DNA of 11,329 nucleotides from an uncultured Mesocricetibacter sp. Its GTDB lineage: Bacteria; Pseudomonadota; Gammaproteobacteria; Enterobacterales; Pasteurellaceae. How positions within the stretch are numbered: the first letter of the stretch is position 1; each line of letters opens with the position of its first letter. This document shows, in pieces, positions 1-5,797 of this stretch. A program made the position numbers and the translations under genes. The notes beneath the pieces are model-generated. The model was given only the letters and a program-made list of their open reading frames with translations. It searched no databases and was not told where the DNA came from. The DNA is taken from positions 1 through 11,329 of the forward strand of contig CAJPST010000065.1 of assembly GCA_905373425.1 (NCBI GenBank), written 5' to 3'.

Positions 1-102
1 ATTCAGGTTTTATCTCTTTTTGTTTAAATCAGGGCTGTTCTTATTACTTTTTTGTGTTCATCTATGCCAAACAACTGAAAATCTAACCGCACTTTGAAGC
101 CG
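1..102. other. Gene-free flank downstream of truD
   Basis: No coding region is supported here. It lies downstream of truD. In many gammaproteobacteria surE follows truD, but reading the minus strand past the truD stop gives only very short frames and no SurE-like N-terminus. One uptake signal is present at 86-94. I see no convincing terminator hairpin. Confidence 0.6.
86..94 (-). repeat. DNA uptake signal sequence (USS)
   Basis: Perfect 9-bp Hin-type USS core, read ACCGCACTT on the plus strand, just after the truD stop codon. It promotes uptake of related DNA during natural transformation in Pasteurellaceae. Confidence 0.9.
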
Positions 103-1113
103 TTACATTTCCTCGATGTTCACTAATTCCCGCACCAAGGCCGTGGCATAGCTACCGGCAGGTAAATAAAATTTCAGACGCAAACCAGCCTCTTCAAATT
201 GCCAATTGAAATCTTTTGGCTTCATGAGTAGCGGGCGGCGAGTGGGCTTGAGACGTTCTTGTTTCATGAGATTGACGATATCTTGATGTTGTTGCACGAT
301 GTCGTTTTCTAAACTGCATGCCGGCTGTGCCGTTTCGCCGATGAGTGGCGCGGTAAGTTGTAAATCACCTTGTTCCAAACGAAGTTGCAACACATTTAGA
401 TCTTCTTTTTCATCCGCAACAAACCAGCTGTGCGAGCCGCTTAGTTGCACAATGTCATTGGGTAATACTCGGTTTGCAACGCCCTGCTTGAGACGCTCGG
501 AAACCACCAAATTAAACACTTCACTACGGGCGGCGGAGAGGTAAAAACTGCGTTTTTTACGATCTTTCACCTGAATCTCACCTTTCGCCCAGCACAGAGC
601 CTGTGTCAGATTATGACCATCCCTACCGAAACGTTGCTCAGTAAAATAATTAGGAAAACCAAATTTTGACAAATTTTCTAACCGCACTTTGAGATCGTCG
701 GTTTCCATCGCATTACGCAATAAAATGTCAAAATAGTTACCATCCAAGCTACCGGTTCGGATTTTACGATTATGTCGCGTAACTTCTAGAATTTCTATTC
801 CTTCCGGTTGAAAATCACCAAAATCCGGAGTCGTTTTCCCCGGCATCTGCAAACTGAACCATTGTTCGGTTACGGCACGACGATCTTTCAGCCCGGCATA
901 GCTCATATTACGCGCAGAAATCCCGGCAAACTGTGCTAATTTTTCACCGACAAACAGGGTATTAGCATCGGTTTTACGCACTCGCACGGCAACAAATTCA
1001 CCTTCGCCCGCCATGGAGTAACCCAAATTTTCTTTAACCACAAAATCGGCACATTCAGCTTTTAAAAGTGCGGTCTGTTTTGGCGCTGTTTTTAAGTAAG
1101 CAAGTTCTAACAT
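103..1113 (-). CDS. truD: tRNA pseudouridine(13) synthase TruD
   Basis: Predicted to convert uridine 13 of certain tRNAs to pseudouridine in the cytoplasm. The 336-residue product has the expected length. It carries the family's catalytic-loop motif GLKDRRAVT at residues 74-82; Asp77 would be the nucleophile by analogy with characterised TruD proteins. Other family-like segments are NYFTEQRFGRDGHN near residues 155-168 and the C-terminal AGSYATALVREL. The ATG at 1113 lies just inside the end of ispF, so the two genes overlap by 7 bp and are probably translationally coupled. It is the last gene of the ftsB-ispD-ispF-truD operon. Two uptake signals (681-689 and 1066-1074) lie inside the coding sequence. 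The gene appears intact. Confidence 0.95.
   Translation of the reverse strand: MLELAYLKTAPKQTALLKAECADFVVKENLGYSMAGEGEFVAVRVRKTDANTLFVGEKLAQFAGISARNMSYAGLKDRRAVTEQWFSLQMPGKTTPDFGDFQPEGIEILEVTRHNRKIRTGSLDGNYFDILLRNAMETDDLKVRLENLSKFGFPNYFTEQRFGRDGHNLTQALCWAKGEIQVKDRKKRSFYLSAARSEVFNLVVSERLKQGVANRVLPNDIVQLSGSHSWFVADEKEDLNVLQLRLEQGDLQLTAPLIGETAQPACSLENDIVQQHQDIVNLMKQERLKPTRRPLLMKPKDFNWQFEEAGLRLKFYLPAGSYATALVRELVNIEEM
681..689 (-). repeat. DNA uptake signal sequence inside truD
   Basis: Perfect USS core (ACCGCACTT on the plus strand) within the truD coding region, read as Lys-Val-Arg codons. Confidence 0.9.
1066..1074 (+). repeat. DNA uptake signal sequence inside truD
   Basis: Perfect USS core AAGTGCGGT on the plus strand, near the 5' end of truD, where it encodes Thr-Ala-Leu on the minus strand. 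Confidence 0.9.
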
Positions 1114-1589
1114 TGTGTTTTTACCAGTAAGGCCACCGCTTCCGTGGCAATACCTTCACCACGCCCGGTAAAACCGAGCTTCTCTGTGGTAGTGGCTTTC
1201 ACATTAACTTGTTCGATGTTGCAATTCAAATCCTGTGCAATCACTGTACGCATTTTATCAATATATGGACGCATTTTCGGAGCCTGTGCGATAATCGTTA
1301 TATCCACATTACCAATGCCATAGCCTTTCTCTTGGACCCGACGATATGTCTCACGCAATAAACCGCGGCTGTCAGCATTTTTATATTGCATATCGGTATC
1401 AGGGAACAATTTTCCTATGTCTCCCAACGCCATCGCACCGAGCAGAGCATCAGTTAGTGCGTGCAAAGCAACATCACCGTCGGAATGAGCAATAAATCCG
1501 GTGTGATAAGGCACTTCTACACCGCCGATAATCAGCGGACGCGCTTCACCGAAAGCGTGTACATCAAAACCGTGACCGATTCGTATCAT
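1107..1589 (-). CDS. ispF: 2-C-methyl-D-erythritol 2,4-cyclodiphosphate synthase IspF
   Basis: Cytoplasmic enzyme of the MEP (non-mevalonate) isoprenoid pathway. It cyclises the CDP-methylerythritol phosphate intermediate to methylerythritol cyclodiphosphate with release of CMP. The 160-residue length is typical. The N-terminal motif GHGFDVHAFG supplies metal ligands Asp9 and His11, and the SDGDVALHALTDALLGA segment supplies His43. The segment ATTTEKLGFTGRGEGIA near the C-terminus is also characteristic. The start overlaps the ispD stop as ATGA (4 bp), and the end overlaps truD by 7 bp, so this is a compact co-translated operon. All key residues appear present. Confidence 0.97.
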   Translation of the reverse strand: MIRIGHGFDVHAFGEARPLIIGGVEVPYHTGFIAHSDGDVALHALTDALLGAMALGDIGKLFPDTDMQYKNADSRGLLRETYRRVQEKGYGIGNVDITIIAQAPKMRPYIDKMRTVIAQDLNCNIEQVNVKATTTEKLGFTGRGEGIATEAVALLVKTQC

Positions 1590-2278
1590 TTCGTTTTCCT
1601 GCTTAAATAAAATTCTGCCAATGCCAAATCTTCAGGACGGGTGACCTTAATATTATCACTATGTCCCGCCACTAAGTACGGTCGAAATCCGGCAAGTTCC
1701 ATTGCTGAGGCCTCATCCGTTACCGTAAAACCTTGCGCAAAGGCTTGCTGCAAAGCATTACACAATAAATCAGCGCGGAAAAACTGTGGTGTCTGCGCCA
1801 ACCATAGCTGACTACGGTCTTCCGTATGTTGAATCTGTTGGTGAGCGTCCGCCCGCTTAATCGTATCGGTCGCGGGAATAGCCAAGATAGCACCATTATC
1901 ATCTTGAATTTGCAGTAATTTATCTAAATCCTCATGGGCCAGGCAGGGGCGAGCAGCATCATGCACCAATGCCCATGTGTTTTCCTGCTGAATGTTTTTG
2001 AGCCCATTCAATACGCTCTCCGCACGTGTAGCACCGCCACAAACTAAGCTGATTTTAGGGTGGTGAATGAATGCCAACCGGTTAATATAAGGATCATTTT
2101 CTGCGACTGCTAAAATAATCCGATTGATTGGCGCATACTCAAGCAATATGCTGACAGTATGTTCTAAAATGGTTTTTCCATTAATGGTGAGATATTGCTT
2201 CGGTTTATCCTGTTGCATACGACTGCCGACTCCGGCAGCCGGCACAACGGCAACGATTTGGCGTGAAAATGAAGTCAT
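1586..2278 (-). CDS. ispD: 2-C-methyl-D-erythritol 4-phosphate cytidylyltransferase IspD
   Basis: MEP-pathway enzyme that joins CTP and methylerythritol 4-phosphate to give CDP-methylerythritol. Residues 13-29 form the nucleotide-binding signature (PAAGVGSRM...KPKQY). The GGATRAESVLNGL block is at residues 81-93 and the VHDAARPC motif at 105-112. A 230-residue product is normal for the family. I chose the ATG at 2278, which overlaps the ftsB stop as TGATG (one base shared). The codon directly upstream, at 2281, is TTG and would add one residue. Synthesis steps upstream (IspD) and downstream (IspF) are encoded side by side, separated in the pathway only by the IspE kinase, which is not in this window. 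Confidence 0.96.
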   Translation of the reverse strand: MTSFSRQIVAVVPAAGVGSRMQQDKPKQYLTINGKTILEHTVSILLEYAPINRIILAVAENDPYINRLAFIHHPKISLVCGGATRAESVLNGLKNIQQENTWALVHDAARPCLAHEDLDKLLQIQDDNGAILAIPATDTIKRADAHQQIQHTEDRSQLWLAQTPQFFRADLLCNALQQAFAQGFTVTDEASAMELAGFRPYLVAGHSDNIKVTRPEDLALAEFYLSRKTK

Positions 2279-2556
2279 CAATTTTTTTCTTTTACAATGC
2301 GATAAAATGTTTCATTCGGTTTTACCAATTCATATTGCAAGCGCGCACGCTCTTGAATGGCTTCCACCCCCTCCTTCAGATCTTTAATTTCCGCCGCAAT
2401 CGTTTGATTACGTTGAGATAGTTTGGCATTCTCGATTTTTTGGCGTTCGATTTCAGCGGAGGTTTCCTGATAATCCAGATAACCGTTATTACCGAACCAA
2501 AAATCGTATTGGAACATCGCTAGCACTGCAATAAGAGATAAAATAAACAAACGCAT
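2278..2556 (-). CDS. ftsB: Cell division protein FtsB
   Basis: Small bitopic inner-membrane protein of the divisome; in characterised bacteria it forms a complex with FtsL and FtsQ that recruits and activates septal wall synthesis. The 92-residue product has a very short cytoplasmic N-terminus and one hydrophobic segment at about residues 3-20. The segment YDFWFGNNGYLDY follows, then a charged, heptad-like stretch at about residues 30-70 consistent with a periplasmic coiled coil. Its position immediately upstream of ispD is the conserved gammaproteobacterial arrangement. The Shine-Dalgarno sequence is weak (no clear AGGAG before the ATG). It is the first gene of its operon. Confidence 0.93.
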   Translation of the reverse strand: MRLFILSLIAVLAMFQYDFWFGNNGYLDYQETSAEIERQKIENAKLSQRNQTIAAEIKDLKEGVEAIQERARLQYELVKPNETFYRIVKEKN

Positions 2557-2587
2557 CAGGTAACTTTAATTCAATATAAAAATGATG

Positions 2588-2616
2588 AGTATAGTTTAGG
2601 CGAAAATCCACTATAA
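2588..2616 (-). promoter_or_regulatory. Possible promoter of the ftsB operon
   Basis: On the minus strand a good -10 hexamer TATACT lies at 2593-2588. A poor -35 (TTATAG, about 3 of 6 matches) lies 17 bp upstream at 2616-2611. Transcription would start about 30 bp before the ftsB ATG. The -35 would overlap the T-tract of the nap terminator. This is inferred from sequence alone. Confidence 0.35.
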
Positions 2617-2653
2617 AAAAAGACCGCGACAGAAAAAGTGCGGTCAATTTTTT
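2615..2653 (-). terminator. Rho-independent terminator of the nap operon (possibly bidirectional)
   Basis: The inverted repeat GACCGC (2622-2627) and GCGGTC (2640-2645) forms a 6-bp GC-rich stem with a 12-nt loop. On the minus strand it is followed by seven T residues (2621-2615), giving a canonical terminator 33 bp after the napC stop. On the plus strand the same stem is followed by AATTTTTT, so it could also act in reverse. It separates the nap operon from ftsB. The stem's right arm is part of an uptake signal (2636-2644). Confidence 0.85.
2636..2644 (+). repeat. DNA uptake signal sequence in the nap terminator
   Basis: Perfect USS core AAGTGCGGT that supplies one arm of the nap terminator stem. 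The opposite arm carries only GACCGC and not a second full USS. Confidence 0.9.
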
Positions 2654-2677
2654 AATCCTTTTATAAATAGGTCATTA

Positions 2678-3280
2678 CTATTTTTTCAGCATATCTTCAG
2701 GAATAAAGCTTTTTTGGACTTTTTCCATATGCGGAAGATTATGTGCGATCCCTTTGTGGCAATCGATACATGTTTTACCCTGTTCTTGTGCCATCGCGTG
2801 CATTTCTTGAGCAACATTTTTTTGCTGGGTGAAATCCATATCATCAAAGTTATGGCAGTTACGACACTCTTGAGAGTTATTGGCTTTCAAGCGAGCCCAC
2901 TCGCTTTCCGCCATTTTTAAGCGCTGCGCTTCAAATTTCTCTTTGGTATCCACATGTCCCATAATATGAGAATACACCTCACGCGCCGCAATAATTTTAC
3001 GTTTCCATTTAGGGAAGAATTCGTGTGGCACATGACAATCAGAACAAATTGCCTTCACCCCGGAACGATTGGAATAGTGGACGGAAGCACGATATTCCGG
3101 CACAACGTCATTCATATGGCAATCGGAACAGAACTCTTCAGTGTTGGTATATGCCAACCCTTGGTTAAACCCACCCCAAAATAAAATACCACCAAGCGCC
3201 GATAATAAAATTAAGGTACCTACCGCCATTTTACTCGGGCTACGGAACCATTTCCAAAAGGTTTTAATTAATTTAATCAT
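2678..3280 (-). CDS. napC: Cytochrome c-type quinol dehydrogenase NapC
   Basis: Membrane-anchored tetraheme cytochrome of the NapC/NirT family that oxidises quinol and passes electrons to NapB/NapA. A single N-terminal membrane anchor spans about residues 18-38 (AVGTLILLSALGGILFWGG), preceded by a basic cytoplasmic stretch. Four CXXCH heme c sites follow in the periplasmic domain: Cys51-His55, Cys79-His83, Cys139-His143 and Cys171-His175. The 200-residue length is normal. It is the last gene of the operon, 11 bp after napB with a good ribosome binding site (AGGAG), and is followed by a strong terminator. NrfH/TorC relatives share the fold, but the position in a nap operon settles the assignment. 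Confidence 0.96.
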   Translation of the reverse strand: MIKLIKTFWKWFRSPSKMAVGTLILLSALGGILFWGGFNQGLAYTNTEEFCSDCHMNDVVPEYRASVHYSNRSGVKAICSDCHVPHEFFPKWKRKIIAAREVYSHIMGHVDTKEKFEAQRLKMAESEWARLKANNSQECRNCHNFDDMDFTQQKNVAQEMHAMAQEQGKTCIDCHKGIAHNLPHMEKVQKSFIPEDMLKK

Positions 3281-3291
3281 TTTACTTCTCC

Positions 3292-3732
3292 TTATTTGCC
3301 CTGACTTTGACGAATTGAATCAAATTTATTTTGAATAATCGGATCCACTTCTGCCTGCTGCACGTGGCACTGTAAGCAGAAATAACGACGTGGCGAAGTT
3401 CCTTCTGTACGCTTGCCGTCACGATCCAAGAAATGCGATTCAGGCACACGTGGCGCGCCGGTAGTCGGGGAAACTTCAGGAGCATGACATCCTAAACAGT
3501 GGTTCACATTTTTGGTTACTTGCAATGTACGAATGCTGTGCGGTACTAACGGCGGCTGATGAATAAAAGTTACCGGAATATTACTACCGACATTCTTTTG
3601 CATATTATGGAATCCCGGTTTAACACTTTCCGGTACTTGATCAATTGAGTCAGCAAATTTTTCCGCAGACGCGCTTTGCACCACGGCAAGACCGGCAAGT
3701 GCGGTCAGAAAAAGGGTGAGATATTTTCTCAT
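3292..3732 (-). CDS. napB: Periplasmic diheme cytochrome c NapB
   Basis: Small electron-transfer subunit of periplasmic nitrate reductase, carrying electrons from NapC or NapH to NapA. A Sec signal peptide covers residues 1-23, with likely cleavage after ASA (A23/E24). Two heme c motifs are present: CLGCH at 79-83 and CLQCH at 119-123. His65 and His100 are the likely distal ligands by family analogy. The family-like segment IPVTFIHQPPLVPHSI precedes the first heme. The 146-residue length is normal. It is separated from napH by 142 bp, one of three long gaps inside the operon, but is only 11 bp from napC. An uptake signal at 3697-3705 encodes residues 10-12 of the signal peptide. Confidence 0.96.
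   Translation of the reverse strand: MRKYLTLFLTALAGLAVVQSASAEKFADSIDQVPESVKPGFHNMQKNVGSNIPVTFIHQPPLVPHSIRTLQVTKNVNHCLGCHAPEVSPTTGAPRVPESHFLDRDGKRTEGTSPRRYFCLQCHVQQAEVDPIIQNKFDSIRQSQGK
3697..3705 (+). repeat. DNA uptake signal sequence inside napB
   Basis: Perfect USS core AAGTGCGGT on the plus strand within the napB signal-peptide coding region, encoding Thr-Ala-Leu on the minus strand. Confidence 0.9.
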
Positions 3733-3843
3733 TTTAGGTTCACTCCGTAATAAATTCTTAAGTTAAATCAATTTGTTAATACATTTCAAAATAGCGGCAT
3801 ATTCGCCATTAAATATACCGTTTTAAATTTCTGCCGTAAAACA

Positions 3844-3859
3844 GACCGCACTTTTTAGC
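3844..3859 (-). repeat. Extended uptake-signal block in the napH-napB gap
   Basis: The USS core at 3845-3853 lies in a 16-bp block GACCGCACTTTTTAGC that is identical to one in the napA-napG gap (5735-5750). The rest of the 142-bp gap (3733-3874) is AT-rich, with no open frame or strong hairpin that I can see. Confidence 0.85.
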
Positions 3860-3874
3860 TTACTAGACCGTCCT

Positions 3875-4756
3875 TTACACATTTCTCACTTCAATACTAC
3901 CTTCAAAACGGGTACCAAATTTAAAGACATTTTCTGCACAAACATCAATACAACGTCCGCAAGTAATGCAATCTTTAGATAAAATGATTTGGCTGTCTTC
4001 TGCATCGCCATGTAATGGTAGGCGTAACACCTGCGGTTCAGGACAAACATTATAACAATCCATGCAACGGTCACAACGAGCGCGATCGATCACCTTCACT
4101 TTCAACAGGCTTTTCGCACCAATTAATGCGTAAGTTGCGCCGATAGGACAAATATGTCCACACCAACCGTGTTCAACAATTAATAAATCGAATAAAAACA
4201 CGACCAATATCAGCCAAAGGGTTGCTCCCAGCCCATACACAAACACACGTCCCAATGCAGCAACCGGGTTGATCCATTCCCACAGCAATGTGCCACTAAT
4301 CGCACTACCGACTAAAATCATAACTAGAATTCCGTAGCGCAAATTACGTGATAATTTTGCCGATTGGCGGATACCCAATTTGCGTCTTAACCAAGCTGCA
4401 CTATCCGTGACGATATTCAGTGGGCAAACCCAACTGCAGAAGGCTTTACTTGCTACTACGGCATAAAGCACCACCAAAATTAATGCGCCTAAAATAGTTG
4501 TCCATTCGGGCATATAGCCGGCAGAAAGCATTTCGGCTGTCATCAGCGGATCGGTCATTGGTATGCTATCGAATAATAGACTACCGCTATAATTACCTTT
4601 CAAAATCCATGTGTTCCAAAGCGGGCCACTTAAAAACATCAAGATAATACTTAATTGAGTCAGGCGACGCAGAATCAAAAAACGATACGCATGCCACCAA
4701 CCCAGTTTTTGGCGGGCTTCAATACCCGCATCTTTCGGAGAATTTGCAGCTGCCAT
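3875..4756 (-). CDS. napH: Quinol dehydrogenase membrane component NapH
   Basis: Polytopic inner-membrane iron-sulfur protein that, with NapG, forms a second route from quinol (ubiquinol in E. coli) to periplasmic nitrate reductase. About four hydrophobic segments are visible, near residues 25-45, 85-105, 142-160 and 172-194. Two cytoplasm-facing CX3CP motifs typical of NapH/NosR-type proteins occur at 107-112 (CSWVCP) and 199-204 (CGHICP). Two [4Fe-4S] ferredoxin clusters follow at C228/231/234/238 and C263/266/269/273. The 293-residue length is typical. The start lies 11 bp after the napG stop, and the G-tract used as ribosome binding site begins in that stop codon (TAG GGG). Confidence 0.95.
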   Translation of the reverse strand: MAAANSPKDAGIEARQKLGWWHAYRFLILRRLTQLSIILMFLSGPLWNTWILKGNYSGSLLFDSIPMTDPLMTAEMLSAGYMPEWTTILGALILVVLYAVVASKAFCSWVCPLNIVTDSAAWLRRKLGIRQSAKLSRNLRYGILVMILVGSAISGTLLWEWINPVAALGRVFVYGLGATLWLILVVFLFDLLIVEHGWCGHICPIGATYALIGAKSLLKVKVIDRARCDRCMDCYNVCPEPQVLRLPLHGDAEDSQIILSKDCITCGRCIDVCAENVFKFGTRFEGSIEVRNV

Positions 4757-4767
4757 TTCCTATCCCC

Positions 4768-5685
4768 CTATTTGTTGCTCGGCACAGGTTGCGACTGTGG
4801 TAAATCCAAATTCGGGAAATGCGTCGGTTCCGGCACGGTGGTCGAACTCGGCACATAATCCTGTGTCGCACGATTTGGTGTCGCTACTTTCACATCAGGC
4901 TGTACTTGCATATGCTGGTATACCGGTTCGTGACGACCTTCCGGCATACGCGCTTCCATCGCAGGACGCAAGCCATCAGGGTGCTGCGCTTCGATTAATG
5001 ATTTACCCGCATTTTGTTTTTCCTGCCAGCCCAAACGATAATGTCTGCCGAGTAAGCCTTTCGCGAGATCCATTGGTAAAACCTTGATTGCTGCCTCTTC
5101 CAGTACACAAGCTTGTTCGCATTTTCCACACCCGGTACAAGCATCAGAATGCACGGTCGGAATCAACATGGCATGGATCTTAGTTCGTTGGTTATCTACT
5201 TTTTCCAGTGTAATCGCTTTATCGATTAACGGACAAACACGATAACAAACATCACAACGCAACCCCTGCCAGTTCAAGCAGGTTTCATGATCAAGCAATA
5301 CCGCCAACCCCATCCGCGCATCGTTAATATCTTTCAGCTCTTCGCTCAATGCACCGGTCGGGCAGGCATTCATACATGGAATATCCACACACATTTCACA
5401 CGGTTTATCACGCGCAATAAAATACGGCGTACCGGCTTCCATTGGTGAAAGCAAAGAAGCCAGATACAGCATATCGTAAGGACAAGCCTGTACGCATTGC
5501 CCACAACGGGAACAAGCCGCCAAAAAATCGCTTTCCGGTAATGCGCCCGGCGGACGCAAGGCAACGCCTTCTTTGGCTTTCGCTTGTTGTTGTTGCAATC
5601 CCAAAATAATGCCCGCACCACATACGCCGGCAGCTGTTCTGGTTGCGTTTTTCAAAAACTGACGACGGTTTGGGTCAAGTTTCAT
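4768..5685 (-). CDS. napG: Ferredoxin-type protein NapG with a long C-terminal tail
   Basis: Periplasmic iron-sulfur partner of NapH. A twin-arginine signal (NRRQFLK at 6-12, then a hydrophobic stretch to about residue 30) indicates Tat export. Four [4Fe-4S] cysteine sets are visible: C58/61/64/68, C96/99/104/108, C136/144/147/151 and C183/186/189/193. The cluster domain ends near residue 220. About 85 more residues follow, rich in Pro, Gln, Glu and Thr and with no cysteine, making 305 residues against about 231 for E. coli NapG. The tail's role is unknown; it could be a periplasmic docking segment. The ATG at 5685 is preceded by GGGGG five bases upstream. Confidence 0.95.
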   Translation of the reverse strand: MKLDPNRRQFLKNATRTAAGVCGAGIILGLQQQQAKAKEGVALRPPGALPESDFLAACSRCGQCVQACPYDMLYLASLLSPMEAGTPYFIARDKPCEMCVDIPCMNACPTGALSEELKDINDARMGLAVLLDHETCLNWQGLRCDVCYRVCPLIDKAITLEKVDNQRTKIHAMLIPTVHSDACTGCGKCEQACVLEEAAIKVLPMDLAKGLLGRHYRLGWQEKQNAGKSLIEAQHPDGLRPAMEARMPEGRHEPVYQHMQVQPDVKVATPNRATQDYVPSSTTVPEPTHFPNLDLPQSQPVPSNK

Positions 5686-5734
5686 AGGTTCCCCCTATTT
5701 TCATCGTTCGGATTGGCAAAATAACTCCAATTCC

Positions 5735-5750
5735 GACCGCACTTTTTAGC
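5735..5750 (-). repeat. Extended uptake-signal block in the napA-napG gap
   Basis: USS core at 5736-5744 within the 16-bp block GACCGCACTTTTTAGC, identical to the block at 3844-3859. It sits between the napA stop and the napG start. Confidence 0.85.
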
Positions 5751-5764
5751 CTACGCACAATACT

Positions 5765-5785
5765 CCGCCACATCATGTATGGCGG
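5765..5785 (-). other. Intercistronic hairpin between napA and napG
   Basis: A perfect 6-bp inverted repeat, CCGCCA (5765-5770) and TGGCGG (5780-5785), with a 9-nt loop lies 12 bp after the napA stop codon. No T-run follows on the minus strand, so it is unlikely to be a complete terminator. By position it could stabilise the 3' end of a napFDA message or slow decay. This function is inferred. Confidence 0.5.
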
Positions 5786-5797
5786 TTTATCATTCGC

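Noticed and set aside
2281..2290. T-run at the ftsB/ispD junction as a phase-variable tract
   Set aside because: It is short, encodes the normal Lys-rich FtsB end, and lies in an essential housekeeping operon.
2124..2387. Open plus-strand frame antisense to ispD and ftsB
   Set aside because: It lies opposite two well-recognised genes, its product resembles nothing I know, and it has no convincing start signal.
3765..3815. Weak hairpin GGC/GCC in the napB-napH gap as a terminator
   Set aside because: The stem is only three base pairs and no T-run follows on the coding strand.
4797..5087. Plus-strand frame of 96 codons antisense to napG
   Set aside because: It is a by-product of the unusual composition of the napG tail on the other strand; no ribosome binding site or family resemblance.
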